NCBI RefSeq assembly: GCF_039888675.1
Contig: NZ_JBDQQR010000001.1
Location: 3,348,001-3,412,000 of the forward strand
Source of the DNA: Mesorhizobium sp. CAU 1732
GTDB taxonomy: Bacteria; Pseudomonadota; Alphaproteobacteria; Rhizobiales; Rhizobiaceae
Direction of reading: 5' to 3'
Length of the DNA: 64,000 nucleotides
Positions within the stretch are counted from its first letter, which is position 1; every line of letters starts with the position of its first letter. The notes under the pieces were generated by a model, which worked only from the letters and a program-made list of their open reading frames with translations, ran no database searches and was not told the origin of the DNA. The position numbers were made by a program, and so were the translations under genes. Of this stretch, positions 45,701-56,075 are shown piece after piece.

Positions 45701-48203
45701 CGAGCGCCTTATAGACACGGTCGAGGCGAGCGTGCCCGCTGAAGGCACAGAGATCGAAATCCCAGTGACCGCCGAATGGGGCGCCGGTGCCTATGTGACA
45801 GCCACGCTCTACAGACCCGGCGATGCCGTCGAAACGCGCATGCCGGCCCGCGCGATCGGCGTGAAGTGGTTGTCTGTCGATCCCGCCGAACGGAAGCTGG
45901 ACGTCACCCTCGGCACGCCTGAGCGCAGCGCGCCGCGCGAAGAACTCTCGATCCCGATCACGGTCGCAGGATTGCAGTCCGGCGAAGACGCCTATGTCAT
46001 GGTGGCGGCCGTCGACGTCGGCATCCTCAATCTGACCGGCTACACGCCGCCCGATCCCGAAGGCTGGTATTTCGGCCAGCGGCGTCTCGGCATCGAAATG
46101 CGCGACCTCTACGGAAGGCTGATCGACGGCTCGGCCGGCGCGTTCGGGCGCATCCGCACGGGCGGCGATGGCGGCGGCATGGCGACACAAGGCAGCCCGC
46201 CGACCGAAAAGCTCGCCGCCTTCTTCGAAGGTCCGGTGAAAGTCGGTCCCGACGGGACGGCGCAAATCGCCTTCGACATACCGGAGTTCAATGGGACGGC
46301 CCGCGTGATGGCCGTCGCGTGGTCGAAATCAGCCGTCGGACAGGCCAATTCGGACGTGGTGATCCGCGATCCGGTCGTCGTCACGGCCGGCCAGCCGCGC
46401 TTCCTCGCCACTGGCGACCGCGCGACCATCAGGCTCGACATCCACAACACGGATGGACCGGCCGGCGACTATGCCGTGTCGATCGCATCGCAAGGCAAGG
46501 CCGGCCTCGATTTCGGGACAGCACCCCAGAGCGTGACGCTCGACACAGGCGCCCGCGCCACACTCCAATTGCCTGTCTCCGCCACGACGACCGGCGATGC
46601 AACGGTGACGGTGACGCTTGCCCATGCGGATGGCGTGTCGGTCGAGCGGACGTTGTTCCTGCCCGTTCGTCCGCCTGCAATGCCGCAGACGAGCCAGCAG
46701 ATCGTGAGCCTTGCGCCCAACGGCGGTTCGATCCGCGTCGATCGCGAATTGCTTGGCGCCAGCATCCTCGATGGCGCTTCGGTCGCGGTCGGCGTGTCCC
46801 CGATCTCCGCCTTCGATCTGCCCTCCATGCTGATGACGCTCGACCGCTATCCCTATGGTTGCGCCGAGCAGACGATCAGCCGGGCACTGCCCTTGATGTA
46901 TGTCAGCGAGCTTTCCGCAAAATCCGGTCTGGAAGACGACCCGGGGTTGCGCAAACGCGTGCAGGACGCGATCGCCCGCGTCATGACCTTCCAGTCGTCC
47001 AGCGGGTCGTTCGGCCTGTGGGGACCGGGCTACGGCGACCTCTGGCTCGATGCCTACGTTACCGAATTCCTGACACGAGCACGCGAGCAGAATTACGGCG
47101 TGCCCGTCGCGGGCATGACCAGCGCGCTGGAAAACCTGCAGAACCAACTCGCCTATACGACCGACATCGAAGCCCGCGGCACCGAGATCGCCTATGCGCT
47201 CTACGTGCTGGCGCGCAACCGCAAGGCATCGGTCGGCGACCTTCGCTACTATGCCGACACGCGCATCGACGAGTTCACGAGCCCGATGGCCCGTGCGCAG
47301 ATCGCGGCCAGCCTCGCTCTCTATGGCGACACGCCGCGCGCAGAAGCCGCCTTCGCATCCGCGTTCAACAAGGTGCAGCAGGGCACGGACGAAAACTTCT
47401 ACCGCTCCGACTATGGCTCGAACCTGCGCGACGGCGCGGCGATCCTGGCCCTGGCGGCGGAGACGACGCCCGCTCCCTCCATCATACCGGCCATGATACG
47501 CTTCGTGTCGCAGGAGCGGACCCAAAAGACCTATACGAGCACGCAGGAAGAAGTCTGGATGCTGCTCGCGGCCCGCGCGATCGGCGCATCCGGCGATGTG
47601 ATCAACCTCGAGGTCGATGGCGCGCCGCATCAGGGCAGCTTCGCGAAACGCGTGAGCGGCGAGGAGCTGCTGACGACACCGATCACCGTCGCCAATCGTG
47701 GCGACCAGGCGGTCGATGCGGTGATCACGACCGTTGCGGCGCCTGTCGATCCCCTGCCTGCGGGTGGCGACGGCTTCACGATCGAGCGCACCTATTACAC
47801 GCTCGACGGTGACGAGGCCAACGTGACCGAGGCACGCCAGAACGACCGCTTCGTCGTCGTCCTGCGGGTGGACGAACTGAACGACTGGCAGTCGCGCGTC
47901 GCGGTGACCGATCTGCTGCCCGCCGGCTTCGAGATCGACAATCCGCGTCTTGTCGGAAGCGCCGAACTGTCCAACTTCGAGTGGCTGGGCGATCCGGAGG
48001 CCGTGCACAGCGAATTCCGCGACGATCGCTTCATCGCGGCCTTCGACAGAACCGAAGGCGGCGCATTCACCGTTGCCTACGTCGTGCGCGCCGTGACGCC
48101 GGGTGTCTATGCGCATCCGGCAGCCGTCGTCGAGGACATGTATCGCCCGCAGTTCAACGCACGAACCGCAAGCGGCGTCATGGAGGTGATGGCCGGGCAG
48201 TGA
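42735..48203 (+). CDS. Bacterial alpha-2-macroglobulin with N-terminal PAN/Apple-like domain
   Basis: An 1822-residue envelope protein. The signal peptide ([20 protein letters not shown]) is followed by a cysteine-rich PAN-like segment ([20 protein letters not shown], then QWCFLKSDF). Helical repeats of tetratricopeptide type lie at about 120-250, followed by macroglobulin beta domains. The thioester motif is intact as CAEQ, with Cys1376 and Gln1379 in [17 protein letters not shown]. The protein ends with an alpha-helical thioester domain and a receptor-like domain. Such proteins trap proteases in the periplasm. ATG 42735 with GGAGG upstream is preferred to TTG 42714. pbpC follows four bases later, the usual partner. 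Confidence 0.94.
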   Translation: MSVRAAHIFSVFVFLFIAIAGPASGQDERSIVTTENGDYFGFDLRTERDVTLDQCEAVCLADPSCGAFTYNTRAQWCFLKSDFSVLNPFAGAVAGKVVTQSTEPDIGAPPALAYVPDHMREDARRYRTALSQIEPQEDMGVVFLSSSAASAASAGNAREAVQSYRSALAIAPEDVDLWIALARAQFAIEPQNSQEQSQIARDGTSAAINAYGLARTTDRRAETLSVMGLALDRRELFRPALQAYEASLALVNDATVRAAYLDLKERKGFRVVNHTVDSDLAAPRVCVQFSEDLAKSGTDYASFVTLDDAAPAAVEASGQQICVEGLEHGKHYRVGVRQGLPAAIDEVIEAPVTLSIYVRDRAPTIRFSGENFVLPSTGRRGLPMVSVNTPSADLKLHRVGDRALADLLSGYQFLRQLDGYDIDAFASNLGQPVWEGTIEIANDLNKEVVTSFPVDEALPERKPGVYVLTAIPQGDQTETWTSKATQWFVVSDIGLSTYAGEDGLTVFARSLSTAKALAGTELQLLARNNEILGTATTDAAGRATFTPGLMRGTASMAPAVLTAAQDADDFVFLDMTRAGFDLSDRGVTGRPAPGAVDVLAWTERGIYRAGETVHVAALARDDGATALPDLPLTFIFTRPDGVEESRTVSDGAALGGHHVPLDLQQTAMRGTWTVRIHTDPKAPAVAQSVFLVEDFVPDRIEFDLTAESDEIAPGEVATLEVDGRYLYGAPASNLALEGETTINAKREWGRFPGFSFGLSDEQIDTGLNTPLDSLEPTDDDGKASFDVVLDTLPSTTQLLQAKVTVRMREGGGRAVERSTVLNVEPEASVLGIRPEFNGTEVPEKSRAAFRVIAVSPEGDREAIDAAAWTLTKIERNYQWYRSDNSWRYEAVAVEREVANGTVDIVTGEPASVSVPVEWGRYRLDVESSDPSGPVASFAFDAGWFVEATSTETPDGLEIALDKESYEIGDVARLKVSTRFAGEMLVTIGSERLIDTVEASVPAEGTEIEIPVTAEWGAGAYVTATLYRPGDAVETRMPARAIGVKWLSVDPAERKLDVTLGTPERSAPREELSIPITVAGLQSGEDAYVMVAAVDVGILNLTGYTPPDPEGWYFGQRRLGIEMRDLYGRLIDGSAGAFGRIRTGGDGGGMATQGSPPTEKLAAFFEGPVKVGPDGTAQIAFDIPEFNGTARVMAVAWSKSAVGQANSDVVIRDPVVVTAGQPRFLATGDRATIRLDIHNTDGPAGDYAVSIASQGKAGLDFGTAPQSVTLDTGARATLQLPVSATTTGDATVTVTLAHADGVSVERTLFLPVRPPAMPQTSQQIVSLAPNGGSIRVDRELLGASILDGASVAVGVSPISAFDLPSMLMTLDRYPYGCAEQTISRALPLMYVSELSAKSGLEDDPGLRKRVQDAIARVMTFQSSSGSFGLWGPGYGDLWLDAYVTEFLTRAREQNYGVPVAGMTSALENLQNQLAYTTDIEARGTEIAYALYVLARNRKASVGDLRYYADTRIDEFTSPMARAQIAASLALYGDTPRAEAAFASAFNKVQQGTDENFYRSDYGSNLRDGAAILALAAETTPAPSIIPAMIRFVSQERTQKTYTSTQEEVWMLLAARAIGASGDVINLEVDGAPHQGSFAKRVSGEELLTTPITVANRGDQAVDAVITTVAAPVDPLPAGGDGFTIERTYYTLDGDEANVTEARQNDRFVVVLRVDELNDWQSRVAVTDLLPAGFEIDNPRLVGSAELSNFEWLGDPEAVHSEFRDDRFIAAFDRTEGGAFTVAYVVRAVTPGVYAHPAAVVEDMYRPQFNARTASGVMEVMAGQ

Positions 48204-48207
48204 GATC

Positions 48208-50280
48208 ATGATCCGCTGGAAGCGCCCTGTCCTCGCACTTGCGTTGACCGCCCTGGTCGGCACGGCGGCGCTTGGTGGTCTGGGCGCTCTCGACCGGGCC
48301 TATCCGCCGCCGCTCGATCCCCCCGCGACTTCGGTCGAGGTGGTGGACCGCGACGGCGCGCTGCTGCGTGCGCTGGCGACGCCTGAAGGCGCATGGCGGT
48401 TCAAGGTGAGCCTCGGCGATGTCGACCCGCATTTCACGCAGATGCTGATCGCCTATGAGGACCGGCGCTTCCAGTCGCATCGCGGCATCGATCTGCTGGC
48501 GCTTGGCCGCGCCGCCATGCAGTTCGTCACCAACGGCCGCATCGTATCCGGCGGCTCCACCATCACGATGCAGTTGGCGCGCCTGATCGAACCACGCGAG
48601 CAGCGCTCGCTCGGTGCCAAGCTGCGCCAGATGGTGCGCGCGGTCCAGATCGAGCGCCGGCTGTCCAAGGACGAGATCCTGGAGCGCTATCTGACGCTCG
48701 CGCCCTATGGCGGCAATCTGGAGGGCATTCGCGCAGCCACGCTCGCCTGGTTCGGCAAGGAGCCGAAGCGCCTCGGGCTCGGCCAGGCGGCACTCCTCGT
48801 GTCCCTGCCGCAATTGCCGGAACGGCGTAGACCCGATCGCAACCCGCAAGCAGCCGGACTTGCCCGCGAACGCGTGCTGGACCGCATGGTCGATTCCGGC
48901 GTCCTGGATACACGCGAGGCAGAGCGCGGCCGCAACGATCCGGTCCCGCAGGCGCGGCTCGCTCTGCCGTTCCTCGCCGCGCATGCGGCCGAACTCGCGC
49001 TGCGCGAGGCACCCGACGAAACACGTCTGCAACTGACGATCAGCCGGCAGGTTCAGGAGGGGCTGGAACGCGTTGCGCGCGATGCGGCCGCACGACTTGG
49101 CCCCCGGCTCTCGGTCGCCATGGTGATGGCGGATGCCCGCACCGGCGACATCGTCGCGGAGGTCGGCTCGGCGGATTTCTTCGATGAGCGGCGGTTCGGC
49201 TGGATCGACATGACGCGCGTCGTGCGCTCGCCCGGCTCGACGCTGAAACCCTTCATTTACGGCCTCGCCTTCGAGGAGGGCATGGTCGCGCAGGAAACGA
49301 TCATCGAGGACAGGCCCACCACCTTCGGCGGCTACCGGCCGAAGAACTTCGACCTTGCCTATCAAGGCGATGTCTCGGTGCGCACCGCCCTCCAGATGTC
49401 GCTCAACGTTCCCGCCGTGCGGCTGCTTGATGCGTTCGGCCCGGCCCGCCTCACGACCCGCTTCCGGCATGCCGGCGTCAGTGCCCGTCTGCCGCGCGGC
49501 GAAGCGCCCGGCCTCGCGATCGCGCTCGGCGGCGTCGGCCTCACATTGCGCGATCTCGTCCAGCTCTATACCGGCCTCGCCAATCGCGGCGTCGCCACAG
49601 CGATCGGCAACACGCCCGAAGAAACCCGCTCGAGCGCGTCCATCCTCGATGCGCGCGCGACATGGCAGGTGGCCGACATGCTGGCCGGCATCGCGCCGCC
49701 CGACGGCGCCGCGCAGCGCAGCATCGCCTACAAAACGGGAACGAGCTACGGCTACCGCGATGCGTGGTCGGTCGGCTTCGATGGCCGCCACGTTCTGGGC
49801 GTCTGGGTCGGCAGGCCCGATGGAGCGGCGGTGCCGGGCCTCTCCGGCTATGCCTCGGCGGCCCCGATCCTCTTCGACGGCTTTGCCAAGTCCGGCCTAC
49901 CCGTCACCGCCCTGCCCCGTGCCCCTGCTGGTGCCTTGCGCACCGCGCGCGTCGATCTGCCGGTAACGCAGCGGCGCTTCCGCTCGGGCCGCGAGACGTT
50001 GGAGCAGAAAGGCATTGCCGAACCCGCGCCGTTGATCGTCTTTCCGCCGGAAGGCGCACGGGTCGAACTCGCCAGCGCCGCCGGGGCGGACGCCATGCCG
50101 CTTGCCCTCAAATTGCAGGGTGGACGGGCGCCGTTTCGCTGGCTGGCAAATGGCCGGCCACTCGACGGGCTATCGCGGCGGCGCACCACGCAATGGCGGC
50201 CGGATGGCGCGGGATTCTCGACGCTAACCGTCATCGACGCCTTCGGACGCACCGCAAGCGTAAAAATCTTCGTCGAATAG
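48208..50280 (+). CDS. pbpC: Penicillin-binding protein 1C (bifunctional peptidoglycan synthase)
   Basis: A 690-residue membrane-anchored class A enzyme. A transmembrane segment (LALALTALVGTAALGGLGAL) comes first. The glycosyltransferase domain has YEDRRFQSHRGIDLLALGRA and GGSTITMQLARLIEP near residues 90-130. The transpeptidase domain has SPGSTLKPFIYG (active serine) near 345 and KTGTSYGYRDAW near 512. The C-terminal 90 residues match the PBP1C-specific domain. It forms an operon with the macroglobulin gene, as in many proteobacteria, a pairing thought to protect the envelope and repair peptidoglycan after protease attack. Confidence 0.95.
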   Translation: MIRWKRPVLALALTALVGTAALGGLGALDRAYPPPLDPPATSVEVVDRDGALLRALATPEGAWRFKVSLGDVDPHFTQMLIAYEDRRFQSHRGIDLLALGRAAMQFVTNGRIVSGGSTITMQLARLIEPREQRSLGAKLRQMVRAVQIERRLSKDEILERYLTLAPYGGNLEGIRAATLAWFGKEPKRLGLGQAALLVSLPQLPERRRPDRNPQAAGLARERVLDRMVDSGVLDTREAERGRNDPVPQARLALPFLAAHAAELALREAPDETRLQLTISRQVQEGLERVARDAAARLGPRLSVAMVMADARTGDIVAEVGSADFFDERRFGWIDMTRVVRSPGSTLKPFIYGLAFEEGMVAQETIIEDRPTTFGGYRPKNFDLAYQGDVSVRTALQMSLNVPAVRLLDAFGPARLTTRFRHAGVSARLPRGEAPGLAIALGGVGLTLRDLVQLYTGLANRGVATAIGNTPEETRSSASILDARATWQVADMLAGIAPPDGAAQRSIAYKTGTSYGYRDAWSVGFDGRHVLGVWVGRPDGAAVPGLSGYASAAPILFDGFAKSGLPVTALPRAPAGALRTARVDLPVTQRRFRSGRETLEQKGIAEPAPLIVFPPEGARVELASAAGADAMPLALKLQGGRAPFRWLANGRPLDGLSRRRTTQWRPDGAGFSTLTVIDAFGRTASVKIFVE

Positions 50281-50285
50281 CAGAC

Positions 50286-51524
50286 CTACCGTGCAGGCTT
50301 GGGCATCAGCGCCTTGAGGTCGGAAGCGGGATCGGCCGCAACGTCTTTCGGAATGGACAAACGTGCGGCAAGGATGCGCCGCGCCACCATGTGATCGGAC
50401 GGCATGTTGACGCTCTCGACCGCGATCAGCCTGTCGTCGCGATAGACGAAGACCGAGAATTTTCCGGAGGCCGAGTCGCCGCGCAGGACGGCGTCGTCCA
50501 TGCCCATCGCCAGACCCGCGATCTGCAATTTGGCCGCGCCTTGATGCGACCAGAACCATGGCAGGTCGTCATAGGGCCTGGCATTGCCCGTCAGTCTCGC
50601 CGCGACGCACTTGCCCTGATCGACCGCGTTCTGGACCGACTCCAGCCGGATCATGCCGATGCCGTACGGATTGGGGTGCGCCGCACAGTCACCGATCGCG
50701 GAGATGTGCGGATCGCTGGTGACCAGCAATTCGTCGACGACGATGCCGTTGTCCACGTCCAGCCCCGCGTCGGCCGCGAGTTCCGCGTTCGGCACGACGC
50801 CGGCGGCCACGACGACCGCGTCCGCCTCAAGCCTCTCGCCATCCGACAGACTGACCGAAAAGCGATCCCCCTCGGCCGCGATTTCGGTTGCGATCGTGCC
50901 AAGCCGCAGCCGCGTTCCCATGCCCTCATGGATGCGGCGGAACTCCTCGCTCATCAGCGGCGAAAGTACGCGGCCCATCAGCCTGTCGGCAGCCTCCAGA
51001 ACATCGACCGCGATCTCGCGCTGGCGCAAGAGCGCCGCGACTTCCAGACCGATGAATCCGCCGCCGATGATGGTGACGTGCCTGAGCCCATCGAGCTTCG
51101 CTGTCATGAGGCGGGCATGCGCAAGCGTGCGCAACTCCATCACCCTCAAAGGATCGAGACCCCTGGTTGGCGGAAAGCGGTTGCGCGCGCCGGTGGCGAT
51201 GACGAGATGGTCGTAGGGCAGACGCTCGCCGCCCTTCAGGACAAGTTCGCGCTCCGTGCGGTCGATGCGCTCGGCCGTGACGCCGAGACGAAGATCGATG
51301 CCGTTGGCGGGGTAGAACGCCTCACCCTTCAGCGGCAGCGGGGAGTCGTCAACGCTCTTCAGGAATTCCTTCGACAGCGGCGGGCGCTGATACGGCAGGT
51401 CGGGCTCGTCGCCGATGACGATGATGGAGCCGGAAAAGCCGTTGTGATGCAGCGCCGCGGCGCATTCCACGCCCGCCTGCCCGCTGCCCACGATGACCAC
51501 ACGCGACAAGACCTGATCGCCCAA
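50286..51524 (-). CDS. NAD(P)/FAD-dependent ferredoxin reductase-like protein
   Basis: A 412-residue flavoprotein of the rubredoxin/ferredoxin-reductase class. FAD motif VVIVGSGQAGVECAAALHHN and DLPYQRPPLSKEFL lie at the N terminus, the NAD motif VTIIGGGFIGLEVAALL near 150, the second FAD motif VTSDPHISAIGDCAAHPNPY near 270, and a C-terminal reductase domain. Such proteins deliver electrons to ferredoxins serving oxygenases or P450s. No ferredoxin is adjacent. It stands between pbpC (convergent) and hutD; coupling to the P450 at 4365 would be only a guess. Confidence 0.9.
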   Translation of the reverse strand: MGDQVLSRVVIVGSGQAGVECAAALHHNGFSGSIIVIGDEPDLPYQRPPLSKEFLKSVDDSPLPLKGEAFYPANGIDLRLGVTAERIDRTERELVLKGGERLPYDHLVIATGARNRFPPTRGLDPLRVMELRTLAHARLMTAKLDGLRHVTIIGGGFIGLEVAALLRQREIAVDVLEAADRLMGRVLSPLMSEEFRRIHEGMGTRLRLGTIATEIAAEGDRFSVSLSDGERLEADAVVVAAGVVPNAELAADAGLDVDNGIVVDELLVTSDPHISAIGDCAAHPNPYGIGMIRLESVQNAVDQGKCVAARLTGNARPYDDLPWFWSHQGAAKLQIAGLAMGMDDAVLRGDSASGKFSVFVYRDDRLIAVESVNMPSDHMVARRILAARLSIPKDVAADPASDLKALMPKPAR

Positions 51525-51622
51525 GAGCCGTCTCCTGCAATGCTGATGCGGAGCGAGGCAATACCAGCAGCATCAAATCGTGTCGACCGCGCAAGGCATC
51601 GACCGATTGATCCAGTGCCGCG

Positions 51623-52201
51623 TCAGGCGGATTGGAACGCGATCAACGCCACGCGTGCCGGGACTGCCGCATCCAGTTGCAGCGCGCCGGAGGAAGCGCC
51701 CGCGACCAAGCAGTCGAAGCGCGAAAGCGTCTCGGAGCCGGTATCGCCTGCGATATCCACCGTCCCCTCCAGGCACAGGACGAGCGTATCGCGCGCGCCG
51801 GCCAAAAATTTCATCGGGGCCGATACCGCCAGGATGTCGACCGTATGCGATACCCGATCGCGCCGGCTCATCACGTTCAAATCGAGGATCGGCCCGGCAA
51901 TCAAAGCGCATGATGTCGGTGCATCCGCCGGAAACGTCGCAGGCTCGGACGCCCTTGTCAGTGTCAGCGTGCCCCGGCCCTCGACATCGAGCATGATGCC
52001 CTGCCCTTCGAGGATCGCAAGGGTACGGTCCACGCCCGGAAAGACCGAGAACGGACCGTCACGTTCCACGCGCGCCATGGAAACGCGCCAATCGAAATCG
52101 TCGATCGATGCGCCCTCGGGCGAGACGGCGATTTCCGTCGTCTCGCCGCCACCGTTCTTCCATGGCATGCGACGGTGCCCGGCGGCGTGCAGCATGCGCA
52201 T
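51623..52201 (-). CDS. hutD: HutD family protein
   Basis: A 192-residue two-cupin protein of the HutD/Ves group. The diagnostic RRMPWKNGGGETTEIAVSPE lies at the N terminus, followed by FDWRVSMARVERDGPFSVFP. HutD of Pseudomonas is proposed to limit hut expression; no enzymatic reaction is proven. ATG 52201 is preferred; TTG 52210 and ATG 52195 are alternatives. It starts at the very end of the YjiH-like carrier gene and is the last gene of the hut group. Confidence 0.9.
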   Translation of the reverse strand: MRMLHAAGHRRMPWKNGGGETTEIAVSPEGASIDDFDWRVSMARVERDGPFSVFPGVDRTLAILEGQGIMLDVEGRGTLTLTRASEPATFPADAPTSCALIAGPILDLNVMSRRDRVSHTVDILAVSAPMKFLAGARDTLVLCLEGTVDIAGDTGSETLSRFDCLVAGASSGALQLDAAVPARVALIAFQSA

Positions 52202-52202
52202 C

Positions 52203-53528
52203 TCAGGCAAGCCAACCCATCGAGATGGCCAGCCAGGCGATCGGTGCGGTCACCAAAATGCTCAGGCCGGTACGAATGTACCAGATCACGAGCAGGTCCT
52301 TCATGGTCAGCGGGATCGACGTGGCAAGCACGCACGGGATCGACGCCGACAGGAACAGCACCTGGCTGACCGACACGACCGCCGCGACGAAACGCATGTC
52401 GAGCGCCGCATCGGTCAGCAGGATTGCCGGAAGGAACATTTCAGCAAGGCCGGAGGCGAGTGCCTTGGCGGCCAGCATCGGCTCCGAAAGCTGGGCAATC
52501 CATGTGAAGGGGTAGAGCAGATAGCCGAGAACATCGAACAGCGGCGTGTACTTGGCCGCCAGAAGGCCGAGCAGCCCCACCGCCATGATGCTGGGCAGGA
52601 TGAGCGAAGCCATGCGCAGGCCGTCGACGAAGCTGTCGCGCAGCATGACCGGCAGGCTCTTGGCTGCGTTCGCCTGCTCGACACCGGCTTCGATCGCGGT
52701 CTGGAAGCGCCCTTGTCCAGGCGGCAGCGGCGCGTCCTGGTCCTTCGGATGCTCCATTCCGGCGATCGGCCAAAGCCGGGCCATGATGGCGGAAACGACG
52801 AAAGTCACCACCAGCGTCGTCCAGAAATAGAGGTTCCACGATCCCATCAGGTCGAGCGTTCTCGCGACGATGATCATGAAGGTGGCGGAGACGGTGGAAA
52901 AGCCCGTAGCGATGATTGCCGCTTCGCGCGGCGTGTATTTGCCTTCCTTGAACACCCGATCGGTGATGAGCAGGGCCAGCGAATAGCTGCCGACGAAGGA
53001 CGCGACGGCATCGATGGCCGACCAGCCCGGCGTGCGCCAGATGGGCCGCATCACCGGCTGGACCAGAACTCCGGTGAATTCAAGCAGGCCGTAGCCGATC
53101 AGAAACGCCAGCGCGAGTGCACCGATCGGCACGATCAGCCCCACGGACAGAACAAGCTTGTCGAACAGGAAGGGCAGCATGTCGGGCGCGAAGAACGAAA
53201 CCGGACCGAGGCCCAGCAGGTACATCGCGGTCAACACCAGCCCCAGCACGCGCAGCACCGAGAAAACCCTCTCGGTGATGTTCTTGCTCCAGCTTCCGGT
53301 CACGAAGGGCGCGATTGCGCCATAGGCGATCAGCAAGCAGACGAAGGCGATGGCCACTGGCCGCGCATAGGTGACGACGGCCGTCGCAGCGTGGTCGAGC
53401 GGAATAGTGGACTTGCCACCGACCGTGATCGGCACGAAGAACATGAAAATGCCGATCGCGCTGTAAGCGATCAACCTGAAGAGGGCCGGTCCCCTCGACC
53501 CGCCGATATCGTTCGTTACGTCGGTCAT
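52203..53528 (-). CDS. YjiH-family membrane protein with nucleoside-recognition (Gate) domains
   Basis: A 441-residue inner-membrane protein with about ten hydrophobic segments (LFRLIAYSAIGIFMFFVPIT at the start; LPSIMAVGLLGLLAAKYTPL near 320). Two Gate-type halves contain GSYSLALLITDRVFKEGKYT and LASGLAEMFLPAILLTDAAL. The YjiH group is a family of presumed transporters. Its position between hutU and hutD suggests uptake of histidine, urocanate or another intermediate, by inference only. ATG 53528 has TGGAGC upstream; a longer frame to 53771 is a shadow of hutU. Confidence 0.85.
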   Translation of the reverse strand: MTDVTNDIGGSRGPALFRLIAYSAIGIFMFFVPITVGGKSTIPLDHAATAVVTYARPVAIAFVCLLIAYGAIAPFVTGSWSKNITERVFSVLRVLGLVLTAMYLLGLGPVSFFAPDMLPFLFDKLVLSVGLIVPIGALALAFLIGYGLLEFTGVLVQPVMRPIWRTPGWSAIDAVASFVGSYSLALLITDRVFKEGKYTPREAAIIATGFSTVSATFMIIVARTLDLMGSWNLYFWTTLVVTFVVSAIMARLWPIAGMEHPKDQDAPLPPGQGRFQTAIEAGVEQANAAKSLPVMLRDSFVDGLRMASLILPSIMAVGLLGLLAAKYTPLFDVLGYLLYPFTWIAQLSEPMLAAKALASGLAEMFLPAILLTDAALDMRFVAAVVSVSQVLFLSASIPCVLATSIPLTMKDLLVIWYIRTGLSILVTAPIAWLAISMGWLA

Positions 53529-53565
53529 CTGGTGCTCCAGGGCCCCTTGTTCAATCGGTGGTCCG

Positions 53566-55236
53566 TCAACCCAGAATGCCCGGCAGGTCGAGGCCGTTCT
53601 CACGTGCGCAGTCGATCGCGATGTCGTAGCCGGCATCCGCATGACGCATGACGCCGGTTGCAGGATCGTTCCACAGCACGCGCTCGATGCGCTTCGCGGC
53701 CTCCGGCGTGCCGTCGCAGACGACGACCATTCCCGAATGCTGCGAATAGCCCATGCCCACGCCGCCGCCATGATGCAGCGACACCCATGTCGCGCCGGAC
53801 GCGCAGTTGAGCAGCGCGTTAAGCAGCGGCCAGTCGGACACGGCGTCCGAGCCGTCCTTCATCGCCTCGGTCTCGCGGTTGGGCGAAGCGACCGAACCTG
53901 AATCGAGATGATCGCGGCCGATGACCACCGGGGCCTTGAGTTCGCCGCTCGCAACCATCTCGTTGAAGGCGAGGCCGAGCCGGTGGCGATCGCCGAGACC
54001 GACCCAGCAGATGCGCGCCGGCAGCCCCTGGAAGTGGATGCGCTTGCGCGCCATGTCGAGCCAGTTGTGGAGATGATGATTGCCCGGCGTGAGTTCCTTC
54101 ACCTTGGCATCGGTCTTGTAGATATCCTCGGGATCGCCGGAGAGTGCTGCCCAGCGGAACGGCCCGATGCCGCGACAGAAGAGCGGGCGGATATAGGCCG
54201 GCACGAAGCCTGGAAAATCGAAAGCATTCTCCACGCCCTCGTCCTTCGCCACCTGGCGGATGTTATTGCCGTAGTCGACCGTCGGCACGCCCATTTTGTG
54301 GAAGTCGAGCATCGCCCTGACATGGCCGGCCATCGATGCCCGCGCCGCCTTGGCAACCGCTTTCGGGTCACGCTCCCGCTTCTCTTCCCATTCCGACACG
54401 GTCCAGCCTTGCGGCAGATAGCCGTTGACCGGATCATGCGCCGAGGTCTGGTCGGTGACCGCGTCGGGACGCACGCCGCGCTTGACGAGTTCGGGGAAAA
54501 TATCGGCCGCGTTGCCGAGCAGGCCGACCGAGATTGCCTTCTTCTCGGTTTTCGCCTTCTCGAGGATCGCCAGTGCCTCGTCGAGGTCCTGCGCCTGCAC
54601 ATCGAGATAGCCGGTCTTCAGGCGCATCTCGATGCGGCTCGGCTGGCATTCCACGGCGAGGCAGGATGCGCCCGCCATCGTTGCGGCCAGCGGCTGCGCG
54701 CCGCCCATGCCGCCGAGGCCGGCGGTCAGGATCCAGCGGCCGGAAAGGTCGCCGCCATAGTGTTGGCGGCCGAGTTCGACGAACGTCTCATAGGTGCCCT
54801 GAACGATGCCCTGGCTACCGATATAGATCCAGGAGCCGGCCGTCATCTGGCCGTACATCATCAGACCTTTCTTATCGAGCTCGTTGAAATGATCCCAATT
54901 GGCCCAGGCGGGCACGAGGTTCGAATTGGCGATCAGGACACGCGGGGCGTCCGCATGGGTGCGGAACACGCCGACCGGCTTGCCCGACTGGACGAGCAGC
55001 GTCTGGTCGTCCTCCAGCGTGCGCAACGCCCCGACGATGCGGTCGAAGCTCTCCCAGTCACGCGCGGCGCGTCCGATGCCGCCATAAACAACGAGCTCGC
55101 CCGGCTTTTCGGCGACGCCCGGATCGAGATTGTTCATCAGCATGCGAAGCGGCGCTTCGGTCAGCCAGCTTTTTGCCGTGAGTTCAGTGCCGGTTGCCGC
55201 GCGGATGGTGCGGGCGTTGTCGATGCGGGTCGTCAT
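53566..55236 (-). CDS. hutU: Urocanate hydratase HutU
   Basis: A 556-residue NAD-dependent enzyme that converts urocanate to imidazolone propionate. The expected segments are present: [20 protein letters not shown] followed by [31 protein letters not shown] near 165, the active-site cysteine region [20 protein letters not shown] near 405, and [20 protein letters not shown] near 490. The length is the family norm. It lies 20 bases after hutG and 37 bases before the YjiH-like gene. Confidence 0.97.
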   Translation of the reverse strand: MTTRIDNARTIRAATGTELTAKSWLTEAPLRMLMNNLDPGVAEKPGELVVYGGIGRAARDWESFDRIVGALRTLEDDQTLLVQSGKPVGVFRTHADAPRVLIANSNLVPAWANWDHFNELDKKGLMMYGQMTAGSWIYIGSQGIVQGTYETFVELGRQHYGGDLSGRWILTAGLGGMGGAQPLAATMAGASCLAVECQPSRIEMRLKTGYLDVQAQDLDEALAILEKAKTEKKAISVGLLGNAADIFPELVKRGVRPDAVTDQTSAHDPVNGYLPQGWTVSEWEEKRERDPKAVAKAARASMAGHVRAMLDFHKMGVPTVDYGNNIRQVAKDEGVENAFDFPGFVPAYIRPLFCRGIGPFRWAALSGDPEDIYKTDAKVKELTPGNHHLHNWLDMARKRIHFQGLPARICWVGLGDRHRLGLAFNEMVASGELKAPVVIGRDHLDSGSVASPNRETEAMKDGSDAVSDWPLLNALLNCASGATWVSLHHGGGVGMGYSQHSGMVVVCDGTPEAAKRIERVLWNDPATGVMRHADAGYDIAIDCARENGLDLPGILG

Positions 55237-55256
55237 CGGAACCTCCAGAAACGTGC

Positions 55257-56075
55257 CTAATGCGCTGCCCAGTCACGGGCGGTCTTCAGAATTTCGGTGA
55301 GCGTCGCGCGGATCGGCGCGGCGAAATCGGGGTCGTATTGCGTCGGCCAGTTGCTCTCATCCACCGCGCCGATCGGCTCGCGGAGATAGCCACGGCAGGC
55401 GAGTTCCATTTGCAGTGCGTGAACACCGTCGGCCGGCCGGCCAAGATTGCGCGTGATCCAGCCGCCCTTGAAACGGCCATTGACGACGAAGTTCTCGCCG
55501 CTTCGGCCGAGAATGCCCGCGACCGCGCTTTCCAGAACAGGATCAGCGCTCGCTCCGCTATTCGTGCCGAGATTGAAAATCGGCAGTTCGTCGGAAAACA
55601 GGCGGGGGATGACGGAGCGGATCGAATGGCAATCATAGAGCACGATTTTCGGATGAAGCGCGCGCAGCCGCTCGACTTCGGACTTCAGCGCCGCGTGATA
55701 CGGATCGAAATAGGCGGATCGCCGCTCCGCGATTTCCGCCTCACCCGGCTCCTGTCCCGGGCGATAAAGCGGCTCCCCGTCGAAGGTTTCGACCGGGCAA
55801 AGCCCGGTCGTCGCCTGTCCGGGGTAGAGCGACACGCCGGACGGATCGCGATTGACGTCTATCACCGTGCGCGAGATCGCGGTGCGAACCACGGTAGCAC
55901 CCAGCGTCGACGCGAAATCGTAGAGCTGTTCGATATGCCAGTCGGCATCCTTGCGGCCGAGCCAGGGGGAAACCAGACGCGGCTCGAGCCCCACAAGGTC
56001 CGTTCCCGTATGCGGGATGGACACCAGCAATGGCGCGTCGCCTCGGCTGACGGTGAGCCAGGAGGGAGCAGTCAT
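55257..56075 (-). CDS. hutG: N-formylglutamate deformylase HutG
   Basis: A 272-residue zinc amidohydrolase of the N-formylglutamate amidohydrolase family ([20 protein letters not shown] at residues 15-34; [20 protein letters not shown] near 68; [20 protein letters not shown] near 145). With HutF it completes the five-step route: N-formylglutamate to glutamate and formate. The ATG at 56075 overlaps the hutH stop by four bases. A longer frame upstream is a shadow of hutH. Confidence 0.95.
   Translation of the reverse strand: MTAPSWLTVSRGDAPLLVSIPHTGTDLVGLEPRLVSPWLGRKDADWHIEQLYDFASTLGATVVRTAISRTVIDVNRDPSGVSLYPGQATTGLCPVETFDGEPLYRPGQEPGEAEIAERRSAYFDPYHAALKSEVERLRALHPKIVLYDCHSIRSVIPRLFSDELPIFNLGTNSGASADPVLESAVAGILGRSGENFVVNGRFKGGWITRNLGRPADGVHALQMELACRGYLREPIGAVDESNWPTQYDPDFAAPIRATLTEILKTARDWAAH

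Noticed and set aside
44481..46265. 594-codon minus-strand frame inside the macroglobulin gene
   Set aside because: It is antisense to conserved macroglobulin domains with continuous motifs, and it has no ribosome site or family resemblance.
49662..53651. 1329-codon plus-strand frame overlapping pbpC and opposite the reductase, hutD and YjiH-like genes
   Set aside because: No domain similarity and low-complexity basic composition; the genes on the other strand or in another frame are convincing.
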